Positions 36,974 to 45,064 of a stretch of 64,000 nucleotides of DNA are shown here, piece after piece. The notes beneath the pieces were generated by a model. That model did no database searches and had not been told where the DNA came from. It saw only the letters and a list, made by a program, of their open reading frames with translations. The stretch covers positions 1-64,000 of the forward strand of contig JBKHYJ010000079.1 of NCBI GenBank assembly GCA_046565505.1. Reading direction: 5' to 3'. The position numbers were made by a program, and so were the translations under genes. Within the stretch, counting starts at the first letter, position 1. Each line of letters opens with the position of its first letter. The stretch is from JBKHYJ01 sp046565505 (GTDB lineage: Bacteria > Acidobacteriota > Blastocatellia > UBA7656).

Positions 36974-36992
36974 CCCGGCTTTAGAAACCGGG
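36974..36992. terminator. Convergent terminator hairpin after xerD
   Basis: CCCGGCTT-TAG-AAACCGGG, an 8-bp stem with one wobble pair, between the convergent xerD and 98-residue gene. No T-run, so moderate support. Confidence 0.5.
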
Positions 36993-36996
36993 CTGT

Positions 36997-37293
36997 TCAG
37001 TATTCCTTGATCTGAGGGCTCCGCGTGAACATCTCGATTAAATAATCGTGGAGATAATTATAGAGTTGCCTTTGAAAGTCCCACTCGAATGCCCGCGCCT
37101 CCAATTCTCTCGGGAGCAGATAAAATGTATATGCGTCATCATGAATTCCTTCAAACTTTAGTTTAACTGAAACTTTGATTCCTCGGTCGCCGGGGCTTGC
37201 CTCCCAAACAAACAATGGATGTTCGTAGCGCGAAAGCTCCCGTTGTACTTGCGACAGGTACTTTTCGCTCTTAGATTCTGATGCGTCAGGCAT
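36997..37293 (-). CDS. 98-residue protein downstream of the encapsulin-like gene
   Basis: 98 residues with no recognised family. The middle has VKLKFEGIHDDAYTFYLLPR, then an aromatic helical part (FEWDFQRQLYNYLHDYLIEM). ATG 37293 has GGAG 6 bases upstream. It begins 39 bp after the encapsulin-like gene on the same strand, so the two were probably co-transcribed. It has no C-terminal targeting peptide of the LTVGSLR type, so it is not an obvious encapsulin cargo. It could be a shell partner or unrelated. Confidence 0.65.
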   Translation of the reverse strand: MPDASESKSEKYLSQVQRELSRYEHPLFVWEASPGDRGIKVSVKLKFEGIHDDAYTFYLLPRELEARAFEWDFQRQLYNYLHDYLIEMFTRSPQIKEY

Positions 37294-37332
37294 ACATACT
37301 CCGTTATTACCGCGTAATTCTGAACGTGCGAA

Positions 37333-38160
37333 TCAAAAGGTGCATATCGAATCGCTCCTGTGTACCCTCAAATAAATTGCTTTAAGAACTCTAAAGGGAA
37401 GATTCATTCGCCTCGAACCCAGGAACGCCACACTGGTTTCGACCGAAACAACCAGTTCTGCATTCTGTTTGCCCCTAGATAGGACTAATCCGCTCCTTGG
37501 GGCTAACAAAGCCGATCTAAATATACCCGCGCGCAATAAAGCTCTTACATGAGCTATCTCAAGTAAGGATGACCCCTTCAATACCCTGTGTAGCCCGGCA
37601 TAGATGTGGGGGTGTACGACTGCCGCGTACGGCCCGTTATACCCTCTGTCCGACAGAAATTCTGTTATTCTACTGAAATTGTTAAAGGCATCTCCCGGGT
37701 TCGACCACTGAAGCCCGGTAAAAATGTTCCGTCCGTCTACTGTCATTAGACCGCGGTATCCTAAAGGCTCGTGTCCGAAAAGAACAAATTTATCCTCGGC
37801 GCGCGCGCAGCTTGAAGCAGCGGCTGCCACCTTCGATGTCGATAGGCGCTGATTCATAATTCGAGATTCTGCCAGGTCGCGCCAGTGCACTACAAAATCT
37901 TTGAAGATCAAAGGCACAATTCCACTGCTTCTGTCACCGACCCTGATTGGTTGCTCATTCGATCTTAAAATACTATTGTATCCTTCCGTAATTCCCACGA
38001 GGGTCTCAGAAGGCACTGTTTGTATACCTGCGCCCAGCGGGTCTGTCGTTTCGATGATCCGCCGCGCAACCGTAGAGTCACCGACAGACTTTGCGGTCAA
38101 TAAAAGTGATTGCCATTCGGTCGCATCAAGTGGGTCGCCGACATGCGTGAAAGTTGACAT
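37333..38160 (-). CDS. Encapsulin-like shell protein (Linocin-M18 family)
   Basis: HK97-fold nanocompartment shell protein of the family-1 type. In the 275-residue product the N-terminal DATEWQSL, VPLIFKDFVVHWRDL, the helix with ARAEDKFVLFG, GYNGPYAAVVHP, ALLRAGIFRSALL, GLVLSRGKQNAELVVSVE and AFLG...LPFRV...LRV match the encapsulin order from memory of the T. maritima and mycobacterial proteins. Length matches (about 265). ATG 38160 is chosen because the frame upstream has no other ATG and a TATAAT box overlaps it. No DyP, ferritin-like or IMEF cargo gene is adjacent. It is divergent from mrp. Confidence 0.82.
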   Translation of the reverse strand: MSTFTHVGDPLDATEWQSLLLTAKSVGDSTVARRIIETTDPLGAGIQTVPSETLVGITEGYNSILRSNEQPIRVGDRSSGIVPLIFKDFVVHWRDLAESRIMNQRLSTSKVAAAASSCARAEDKFVLFGHEPLGYRGLMTVDGRNIFTGLQWSNPGDAFNNFSRITEFLSDRGYNGPYAAVVHPHIYAGLHRVLKGSSLLEIAHVRALLRAGIFRSALLAPRSGLVLSRGKQNAELVVSVETSVAFLGSRRMNLPFRVLKAIYLRVHRSDSICTF

Positions 38161-38577
38161 CGAGTCGGCATTATAGCTCAAGTTCACACAGGGTTTAAAT
38201 CGTTGCTCAAGCTTCAAGCCAATTACAGTGCTGCGATTGAGATCATTTCCGCCGATCACATACAGGCGTTGCGGGAATTTGAAGCACAAAAAGTTGACGA
38301 ATGCATCCTCACCTATCTAGCATGGATATGTGACAAATTGTTTGCAGACTCTTCAGTCCAATAGAGAGTTGAAAGGGAAGATCCTCCAGTGGAAATGGTG
38401 GAATCGTGAGAAATCGGATCGGTTATTGAATTCTGATGTGCGCTGTTCTCTATCAGGAGCCTGGGGGAGATTGGTCCTGAGATTAGGGATTGACGGAAAG
38501 GCTCGCGCGTAGCAGCACTGGCATAATGACTGGGGGCAATAACTACCCGACATGCGAAATAAACGGAGATAATCTAC
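38161..38577. other. Spacer between encapsulin-like gene and mrp
   Basis: 417 bp. It holds the encapsulin promoter (38170-38199). The encapsulin frame stays open to TTG 38289 but shows no family sequence there. Near mrp a GGAG is seen upstream of ATG 38578. I see no other gene. Confidence 0.55.
38170..38199 (-). promoter_or_regulatory. Promoter of the encapsulin-like gene (possibly leaderless)
   Basis: TATAAT (38170-38175, minus) with TTTAAA (38194-38199) at 18 bp. Transcription would start near 38163, about 3 nt before ATG 38160, leaving no room for a ribosome site. Confidence 0.55.
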
Positions 38578-39684
38578 ATGTCCAAAGTTGATCAAGCATC
38601 AATACTTAGAGTGCTCCAGACTGTTAAAGACCCCTTTTTAGATCGGGATATCGTCAGTTTAGGCTTCATACGTGATCTAGTAGTTGAAGATCATAACGTT
38701 AAATTCAAGCTGGTTGTATCCACTCCGGCCTCACCAGTTAAAGTAAAACTTGAGCAGGCCGCGCGCGAGGCAGTGTTTAGCCTTCCAGGTATTGAGTCAG
38801 TTGAGATTAAGCTTGAATCTGAAATCCCCGCCGGGCGCTCTGCCGGTGGCAAAGTGTCAATACCGGGCATAAGGAATATCATAGCCGTCAGCTCGGGCAA
38901 AGGCGGTGTCGGAAAGTCTACCGTCGCGGTTAATCTCGCAGTCGCTCTTGCCGAGTTCGGTGCGAAAGTGGGATTGCTCGATACGGATGTGTACGGCCCA
39001 AATGTTCCTATCATGGTGGGAGTGAATGAAGAACCCGCGGTTCGCGGGCAGAAGCTGGTCCCCCTCGAAGCCTATAAAGTGAAGGTGATGTCGCTAGGGC
39101 TCCTCAACCGAGGAGATAAGCCCGTGGTTTGGCGCGGCCCGATGTTGCACACTGCGGTGAAACAGTTTTTGTATGACGTAGAATGGAAAGATTTGGACTA
39201 CCTGATAGTAGACATGCCACCGGGGACAGGTGATGCGCAGCTTAGCCTGGCCCAATTAGTTCCTGTTCAGGGCGCAGTGATCGTCACGACTCCGCAAGAA
39301 GTCGCAATGGCCGACGTGCGGAAAGCAATTAATATGTTTGAGCAAGTGCACATCCCGGTGCTTGGAATTGTTGAGAACATGAGTTATTTCATCTGCTCAA
39401 ATTGCTCAGCCAGTCACGCGATATTCGGGACCGGAGGCGGCGAAAAACTCGCGGGGCAATTTAATACAAAGCTACTCGGCGCCGTCCCACTTTCTACAGC
39501 CGTGAGAGAAGGCGGGGACGTGGGCGTTCCGATTGTGATTGGAGAACCTGAGAGCCTACAGGCTACTGCTTTCCGCCAGATAGCTGATAATGTCGCCTCC
39601 CGGATCGGCTTGCTGGCTATACAAGGCGACGGTCTGCCGGTCATCGATATGAGCGACAACAGAGGCGATAGGTTTGTCGTATAG
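38578..39684 (+). CDS. mrp: Mrp/ApbC iron-sulfur cluster carrier ATPase
   Basis: P-loop protein that carries and delivers Fe-S clusters. The N-terminal MIP18/DUF59 domain (about 1-90; VKDPFLDRDIVSLGFI) is followed by Walker A SSGKGGVGKST, DTDVYGPNVPIM, DYLIVDMPPGTGDAQL and the CxxC pair FICSNCSASH. The 368 residues are typical. GGAG precedes ATG 38578. It starts an Fe-S neighbourhood continued by the IscA-like gene at 39878. Confidence 0.96.
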   Translation: MSKVDQASILRVLQTVKDPFLDRDIVSLGFIRDLVVEDHNVKFKLVVSTPASPVKVKLEQAAREAVFSLPGIESVEIKLESEIPAGRSAGGKVSIPGIRNIIAVSSGKGGVGKSTVAVNLAVALAEFGAKVGLLDTDVYGPNVPIMVGVNEEPAVRGQKLVPLEAYKVKVMSLGLLNRGDKPVVWRGPMLHTAVKQFLYDVEWKDLDYLIVDMPPGTGDAQLSLAQLVPVQGAVIVTTPQEVAMADVRKAINMFEQVHIPVLGIVENMSYFICSNCSASHAIFGTGGGEKLAGQFNTKLLGAVPLSTAVREGGDVGVPIVIGEPESLQATAFRQIADNVASRIGLLAIQGDGLPVIDMSDNRGDRFVV

Positions 39685-39794
39685 CAATTGCGGGGCAGCC
39701 TGCGCGGAATCAACATAAAAAATTAAATTGTCGTGCAAAGATTAGAATGGCTCGCTAGACTTGAGTGTGAATGAAGATTGCGCGAAAATATTTA

Positions 39795-39803
39795 TGGTAT
39801 AAT
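39795..39803 (+). promoter_or_regulatory. Extended -10 promoter of the IscA-like gene
   Basis: TGGTATAAT: perfect TATAAT (39798-39803) with a TGn extension. No good -35. The leader would be about 68 nt to ATG 39878. Confidence 0.55.
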
Positions 39804-39877
39804 TGATTGGTCCCATGGAACAGGAATTGAAGATAGTTTTCTAGAACCTAGATTATTTTTGAAGAGAGGAAGCGCAA

Positions 39878-40204
39878 ATGTTAACACTGACTGAAACTGC
39901 GATCTCTGAAGTGAGGAAGTTCATCGAAGCCGAAAGCGCCGGTCCCGAGGCTGGTTTGCGCATTCGCGTAGTGCCCGGCGGGTGTAGCGGCTTCTCTTAC
40001 TCAATGCAAATTGAAGACGGACCGAGGCAGGGCGACGACATTCTCGACCACGGCGGCCTGAGAGTGTTTGTAGACATGTTCTCGCGTCAATACCTGGAAG
40101 GCGTACAGGTTGATTATGTGAATTCGGTGATGGGGTCTGGCTTCACGTTCAGCAATCCCAATGCGACCGGGAGCTGTGGTTGCGGTAGCTCTTTTTCGGT
40201 CTAA
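39878..40204 (+). CDS. HesB/IscA/ErpA-type Fe-S cluster carrier
   Basis: A-type carrier that passes Fe-S clusters to target proteins. The 108 residues hold the three conserved cysteines, Cys36 (GGCSGF), Cys100 and Cys102 (GSCGCGSSF), and the central EVRKFI helix. GAGGAAG precedes ATG. The order (mrp, then this) fits an assembly cluster. ErpA and IscA cannot be separated by eye. Confidence 0.92.
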   Translation: MLTLTETAISEVRKFIEAESAGPEAGLRIRVVPGGCSGFSYSMQIEDGPRQGDDILDHGGLRVFVDMFSRQYLEGVQVDYVNSVMGSGFTFSNPNATGSCGCGSSFSV

Positions 40205-40214
40205 CGGCACAGGA

Positions 40215-40242
40215 AGCTTGACCCTATAGATAAAGTCAAGCT
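40215..40242. other. Small hairpin after the IscA-like gene
   Basis: AGCTTGAC (40215-40222) pairs with GTCAAGCT (40235-40242), loop 12 nt. It lies just before the larger terminator hairpin. Confidence 0.4.
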
Positions 40243-40253
40243 ATACGAATGCC

Positions 40254-40290
40254 CTTACCGTGGGCAGGGCCCGGCCGTGCCCACGGTAAG
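40254..40290 (+). terminator. Terminator hairpin after the IscA-like gene
   Basis: 13-bp perfect stem, CTTACCGTGGGCA (40254-40266) with its complement (40278-40290), 11-nt loop; TTTCTT follows 4 bases later. Confidence 0.7.
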
Positions 40291-40457
40291 CGGATTTCTT
40301 GTAGTTAAGAGTCGCGCCGCGGTTACCCGCACGAAGCATCATTGCCTTGGCCTCTTTTATTCGCTCAAGGAATCTCGCCGCCTTACACACGCGCAAGCTT
40401 GATCTGGCAGTCGTGCCGCGCCGGTTTCAAACAAGCCTTTAAATTTTCCTTTTGCGG

Positions 40458-40486
40458 TTGACATGTCATAGCCAGAAACTTATATT
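40458..40486 (+). promoter_or_regulatory. Promoter of the PuuD-like gene
   Basis: TTGACA (40458-40463), 17-bp spacer, TATATT (40481-40486). The leader would be about 80 nt. One of the best promoter matches in the window. Confidence 0.7.
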
Positions 40487-40573
40487 GGAACACTCTTGAG
40501 TGCATCACCCCTGAATTCCGTAGCATTAGTAAAGATGAAACCTGCCGAGAATATTTGAAACTAAGGAGGGCGT

Positions 40574-41386
40574 ATGCTACCCGCGACCTTTTCTGTTCTG
40601 TTCGTGCTGTTGGCTCAGTTGACCTCGAATTCCTCGTCGAATGACATCTTCCACCTACCCACGGAGCGCGCGGCCTATATACAAATTATTTTCAGGTGGC
40701 TTCACTTCCTGGCCGGCATAACCTGGATTGGTCACCTGTATTTCTTCAACCTCGTCAACGTGAATTTCATGAAATCTCTAGACGGCCCGACAAAAGGGAA
40801 GGTCATTCCACAGTTGATGCCCCGCACTTTATGGTGGTTCAGGTGGGGGGCCGCGCTAACTGTCCTTGTAGGCCTCGCGTATTACGTAATGTATATGATC
40901 GCTCCAGACGCCCGAAGGAACGGGGCGGCCGGCAGGGGCACGATGATAATCTTCCTTGTTTGGTTGATAATCATCGTCGCGTTTTTCGCTATAGAGTTTT
41001 TCGTTCTAAGAAAAATCAATAATGGCTGGCTGGTCGCGGTGATTGTATTTCTGCTCATGGTCGTCATGTCGATAGTTATCCTCTACTGGCTGCGGTCGTC
41101 TCTTCCAGCCGTTTTAAGTACCGGCACGGCCTCTATAGGCATCGGCGGGGCGATTGGTATTATGATGCTCCTGAATGTTTGGGGCATCATCTGGCCGAAC
41201 CAAAAGAGAATTATTTCGTGGACGGCCGATAACGCAGAGAACGGGACGGCCATTCCATCTGAATCGGCTGGCCTCGCTCGTGTAGCTTTCCTGGCTTCGC
41301 GGACGAACACGTGGCTATCTGTTCCGATGCTATTTTTTATGGGCGCTTCGGCGCACTTTGGCGGGTATCTCGGGTATACACCCTAG
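40574..41386 (+). CDS. Urate-oxidase N-terminal-like membrane protein (PuuD-like, no cytochrome domain)
   Basis: 270 residues with about six membrane helices. The segment FRWLHFLAGITWIGHLYFFN and the following LMPRTLWWFRWGA are typical of the membrane domain of PuuD-type urate hydroxylase. Full PuuD adds a C-terminal cytochrome c domain of about 100 residues, with a CxxCH motif; this protein lacks it. So it may be a short relative of unknown role. An AAGGAGG ribosome site precedes ATG 40574. Urate use by this organism is not supported by other genes here. Confidence 0.75.
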   Translation: MLPATFSVLFVLLAQLTSNSSSNDIFHLPTERAAYIQIIFRWLHFLAGITWIGHLYFFNLVNVNFMKSLDGPTKGKVIPQLMPRTLWWFRWGAALTVLVGLAYYVMYMIAPDARRNGAAGRGTMIIFLVWLIIIVAFFAIEFFVLRKINNGWLVAVIVFLLMVVMSIVILYWLRSSLPAVLSTGTASIGIGGAIGIMMLLNVWGIIWPNQKRIISWTADNAENGTAIPSESAGLARVAFLASRTNTWLSVPMLFFMGASAHFGGYLGYTP

Positions 41387-41425
41387 CCAAACTTAAGGTC
41401 TTTGACTTTCTATAGCTTTTCCGAT

Positions 41426-41475
41426 GGCTTTGGGGGAGGGTATCGTTCTCGGCTTTTCATCCTTCCCCCGAAGCC
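41426..41475 (+). terminator. Terminator-like hairpin after the PuuD-like gene
   Basis: 15-bp stem (41426-41440 with 41461-41475) with two G-T pairs and a 20-nt loop. No strong T-run follows. Confidence 0.5.
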
Positions 41476-41786
41476 TTGACTATTTAACCCTTGAGCTTCA
41501 CTCAGCCCGATAGGGCCAATAATCTGCGCCTCATACGATTATCTGAGCGTCTCTCCAGTGTTTGAGGCCACACACGTACCAAGAACCCGAGAGTTTCCAG
41601 AAATCTTTTTACGAAGCTTGTTTAAATCCTAATCCATCAAGTAATACGAAAAGCCCATCTCATACCCTTAACTTTAACCTTAAATTGAATTGATAATGAG
41701 CATTAGATGTCGGCAGACCGACTGTTAAGAGAAAGCCTTAAGAGACATTCTCGGGGCGACAAAGGTGTGGGTTTGCTAAAGCTGTT

Positions 41787-41814
41787 TTGCTCTCACATCG
41801 GCACTGATTATAAT
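41787..41814 (+). promoter_or_regulatory. Promoter of the ygfZ-like gene
   Basis: Perfect TATAAT (41809-41814) with TTGCTC (41787-41792) at 16 bp. It overlaps an upstream ATG at 41813, which argues for the ATG at 41843. Confidence 0.6.
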
Positions 41815-41842
41815 GTTGACGAACGATATTGGGAGGGATTAC

Positions 41843-42952
41843 ATGGCTGAAACTATAGAGAGCAGGGTAAAGAGGACGGCGTTATACGATAGTCAAAAAG
41901 AATTGGGGGCCAGATTTGCAGATTTCTATGGATGGCAGATGGCCCAGTCTTATACTGATGATTATAATGAATACCGAAGTGTGCGTAATGGTGTGGGCTT
42001 ATTTGATTTGTCTTATTATGGCGTGATTAAGATCGGCGGCAAAGAAGCTATCCAATTTCTTAATGGTTTATTGACTAACGATGTAAAGGCGCTTTCCAAT
42101 GGTAAGGGAATGCGGGCGGCCTTTCTAACAGGGCATGGGAAAGTCAAGGCACTTTGCCGTGTACTTAGTATTGGGGATGAATATTTGATCATCAATGACC
42201 CGCAGACTCACGATAAGGTTTTCAAGTACGTCTTTCCGTTCTCTTACGCCGGAGATTTTAAAGTTGATGATGTCTCAGATCAATACCGCGCCGTGTCTGT
42301 GCAGGGGCCTAAGGCTAATCTCGTGATGAAAGAAATCTGTTTTGAGCCAATCCCCTCGCTCGCTGAGTATGAATGGATCACGAATACGATCGCGGGGCAG
42401 ACCGTCTTGATTGCTAATGCTTCGCACACGGGAGAAAAAGGATTCGACATTTTCGTTCCGACCTCCGGGCTAAAGGATGTGTGGGATTTCATTCTACTGA
42501 AGGGAAGGTTTCATTCGATTACGCCTGTGGGGATGACAGCCCTTGAGGCACTAAGAATCGAGGCGGGCGTCCCTGTCTATGGGGTAGACATTGACGAAAG
42601 CAACATGATGCTAGAGGTCGGGCTGGCTGACGCAGTGAGTTTCACGAAGGGATGTTATACGGGGCAAGAGGCCGTAGCGATGGCGACATACCGCGGGCAT
42701 GTAAGCAAGAAATTATCCGGCCTTATTATTGATTCTGAAGCGATCCCCGCAATCGGCGATAAGCTCTTCAAAGATTCAAAAGAGATAGGGCATATTACCA
42801 GTGCTATGAAATCCGAGACTCTCGCGGCTGTTATCGCGTTGGCGTACGTGAAATATGGTTTTTTTGACGAAGGCAATACTCTTGAGGTAGAGGCTCGGGA
42901 CCGGAGAGAATCTGCGACCGTAGTGAAACTTCCTTTTTACAAACATTTATAA
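41843..42952 (+). CDS. YgfZ/GcvT-family folate-binding protein
   Basis: Folate-binding GcvT-fold protein; YgfZ-type members support Fe-S enzyme maturation, while GcvT is a glycine-cleavage aminomethyltransferase. The signature KGCYTGQE (Cys271) is the YgfZ hallmark and is present, in a 369-residue chain otherwise with GcvT-like domains (FDLSYYGVIKIGGKEAIQFL). GGGAGGG precedes ATG 41843. It stands in the region with mrp and the IscA-type carrier, which favours an Fe-S role. GcvH and GcvP are not adjacent. Confidence 0.87.
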   Translation: MAETIESRVKRTALYDSQKELGARFADFYGWQMAQSYTDDYNEYRSVRNGVGLFDLSYYGVIKIGGKEAIQFLNGLLTNDVKALSNGKGMRAAFLTGHGKVKALCRVLSIGDEYLIINDPQTHDKVFKYVFPFSYAGDFKVDDVSDQYRAVSVQGPKANLVMKEICFEPIPSLAEYEWITNTIAGQTVLIANASHTGEKGFDIFVPTSGLKDVWDFILLKGRFHSITPVGMTALEALRIEAGVPVYGVDIDESNMMLEVGLADAVSFTKGCYTGQEAVAMATYRGHVSKKLSGLIIDSEAIPAIGDKLFKDSKEIGHITSAMKSETLAAVIALAYVKYGFFDEGNTLEVEARDRRESATVVKLPFYKHL

Positions 42953-43085
42953 CGGGAGAACGAATAATATCCTTCAAGCAGTCTGAAGCAAAAGCTTAAG
43001 ACGAGAATTCAGGTTTGCCATCTAAAGAAATGGTTTAACGTCCGCTATTTGGCGGTCCAAACTTCGGACGAAATAAATCTATATC

Positions 43086-43892
43086 TCAGAACAAAGAAGG
43101 CTGAACAATAAGCTCATTCGGCGATACGGTCGGCAGACCAAGGAGTTGTTTAAAGTTGTTGCAGCTGGCAGGGGAATGGCCTTCAAAGTGGTTGTTGAAG
43201 TAGCCGAAGATGACAGATACTCGCCCCATTATACTCGTGAAGAATTCGGCCCACTGACTAATCTCCCTCGATCTGTCTATCTGGATACGGCTGAAATCTG
43301 TCAGTTCGCGCGGGCCGAGCCAGCGCACATAAAGGAAATCAGTGCTGGCCTGTTCACTTATCCTAAGTATTGAGTCGCGATCAATCCATTTACTGTCGGT
43401 CAATGTCAGAGCAACCCCATACCCATTCAGCTCATTTATGGTCTGTTCCGTTACCCATTTCTGATCCCGAAATTCGATGGCAAATCTAACGTCTTTTGGG
43501 AGCAGTCTCAGGAAGGTCATTAATGATTGCCGCTCGCCGGGCGAGAAATCAGGTGGCAACTGTATCAACACACACCCGAGCTTCTGTTTGAGTGACCGCA
43601 TACGCCCGATAAATTGTACGAGGTGTTCTCCGCTATCTCTGAGCCGATTTTTGTGAGTTATCTCAGATGGGAGCTTGACTGAAAATGTGAACTCGGCCGG
43701 CGTTCGTGCCGCCCATGATCGCACGGAGTTCTCGGCCGGTATGGCGTAAAAAGTAGAATCTATCTCAACCGTATTGAACACCTTCGAGTATAGCCGCAGC
43801 ATTTCCTGCTTCGAGGTTTTGGGCGGATAGAAAGGGCCGACCCAGCCATCGTAATTCCATCCTTGAGTGCCTAACAGTACCTTCGCTGTCAT
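43086..43892 (-). CDS. DUF72 family protein
   Basis: TIM-barrel-like protein of the YecE/DUF72 family of unknown function. The 268 residues include GTQGWNYDGWVGPFYP, VEIDSTFYAIP, FTFSVKLPSEITH, LPPDF, FAIEFRDQKW and a C-terminal FGYFNNHFEGHSPASC, all typical. Start ATG 43892. It is divergent from the SLOG gene. No operon partner. Confidence 0.9.
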   Translation of the reverse strand: MTAKVLLGTQGWNYDGWVGPFYPPKTSKQEMLRLYSKVFNTVEIDSTFYAIPAENSVRSWAARTPAEFTFSVKLPSEITHKNRLRDSGEHLVQFIGRMRSLKQKLGCVLIQLPPDFSPGERQSLMTFLRLLPKDVRFAIEFRDQKWVTEQTINELNGYGVALTLTDSKWIDRDSILRISEQASTDFLYVRWLGPRELTDFSRIQIDRSREISQWAEFFTSIMGRVSVIFGYFNNHFEGHSPASCNNFKQLLGLPTVSPNELIVQPSLF

Positions 43893-43968
43893 ATGATTGT
43901 AATTCTCGAAAGAGTATACTCTCTAATAATAATTGAGCATAACAGAGATTCAAGAGGGGAGTCCAACT

Positions 43969-44535
43969 GTGACAGATTCAGTTCCTGGGCCCAAAATAGG
44001 TGTCATGGGATCAGCCAATAGCGAACTGGCTGATGGCGAAAATTCAAGCCTGGCGGATTTAGCCCGCCGGCTCGGCGAAGCAATCGCTGACCGCAACTGT
44101 GTACTCATCACTGGCGCGACAACGGGATTGCCGGACCTGGTATCCAGGGCCGCGCGAAGAAGAAATGGCCTGACCGTCGGCATATCTCCTGCCGCGAAGA
44201 GAGAGGAACATGTCGAACGTTATTCGCTCCCTGCGGATGGCGCAGACGTGATCATTTACACGGGCTTCGGGCTTAAAGGCCGCAACGTGGTGAATATAAG
44301 GTCGTCCGACATCGTAATCATTTTCGGAGGAGATATGGGTGCGTTGAATGAGTTTACGATTGCGTACGACGAAGGGAAAGTAATCGGCGTGGTCGAAGGC
44401 AGCGGCGGCATGGCTGATCGCATTAAAGGGATCGTTGAATCTTCCCGGAAGTCGACAACCTCGCGGCTTATATACAGCGCTGACCCTGAATTGTTAATTG
44501 ATTTATGCCTACAAGCATTTAATCTAGCGGGTTGA
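43969..44535 (+). CDS. SLOG/LOG-like Rossmann protein
   Basis: 188 residues with a Rossmann fold like LOG/TIGR00725: KIGVMGSANS, VLITGATTGLPDLVSRAA and IIFGGDMGALNEF. The canonical PGGxGTxxE of LOG cytokinin-riboside phosphoribohydrolases reads GGDMGALNE, so that activity is doubtful. GTG 43969 is chosen because GAGGGGAG lies 8 bases upstream. A nucleotide-sensing or nucleotide-processing role is inferred from the fold only. Confidence 0.75.
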   Translation: MTDSVPGPKIGVMGSANSELADGENSSLADLARRLGEAIADRNCVLITGATTGLPDLVSRAARRRNGLTVGISPAAKREEHVERYSLPADGADVIIYTGFGLKGRNVVNIRSSDIVIIFGGDMGALNEFTIAYDEGKVIGVVEGSGGMADRIKGIVESSRKSTTSRLIYSADPELLIDLCLQAFNLAG

Positions 44536-44611
44536 TTTTATTGATCCGCGCAGCCCGACCTGGGGTCAATGCCTGATGCTTTTCAGAGCGCTCGAACGTT
44601 TACAAGCCAAT

Positions 44612-44980
44612 CTAAGATGTCTTCGGGGTGCGCCAGTATCGTGTCTCGTAATAATTCTTTATCGCCTCGACGCCTTCCTTAAACACCTGCTTTGCGGCTT
44701 TTTCATCCTGAATGGTTGATGTCACGTTCGCCTTACCTTCACCATCGGGCTTTATAGTGAATGCGCCCTTGGGAGTCATGAATTCGATCATGCCGTTCCA
44801 CTGGGATTCGTCCAGCACTATCACATACCCCTGGCCTCCGAAGGCGTAAACTTTATCATCGCCCGCCTTAACGAAAGACTTGTCGTGCTCGGCCCATAAC
44901 CAGTCTATCAGACTCGCAAGCTCAGCGAGCATCTCTTTGTACGGACCACTGAAATTCGGATGGGTGGAAGTTTTTGTCAT
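44612..44980 (-). CDS. Protein of unknown function
   Basis: 122 residues, no recognised family. It has an N-terminal helix (EMLAELASLIDWLWAEHDK) and beta-rich middle (KVYAFGGQGYVIVLDESQW). No signal peptide. The codon pattern and continuous frame suggest a real gene, but the ribosome site before ATG 44980 is weak. Single gene between the SLOG and glutaredoxin genes. Confidence 0.55.
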   Translation of the reverse strand: MTKTSTHPNFSGPYKEMLAELASLIDWLWAEHDKSFVKAGDDKVYAFGGQGYVIVLDESQWNGMIEFMTPKGAFTIKPDGEGKANVTSTIQDEKAAKQVFKEGVEAIKNYYETRYWRTPKTS

Positions 44981-45064
44981 TGTTTAGACCCGAGAAGTAT
45001 TGTGTGTCATTAAGCCGTGCAACGAATGATTTCAGCAGGCGACCGCCCGCACTCAGTGAACCGT

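Larger units (their letters stand above)
40205..40573. other. Spacer with two hairpins and a strong promoter
   Basis: 369 bp between the IscA-like and PuuD-like genes. It holds two stem-loops (40215-40242, 40254-40290) and a TTGACA/TATATT promoter (40458-40486), described separately. No further gene seen. Confidence 0.6.
41387..41842. other. Spacer between PuuD-like and ygfZ-like genes
   Basis: 456 bp with the terminator hairpin at 41426-41475 and a promoter at 41787-41814, listed separately. No other gene seen. Confidence 0.6.
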
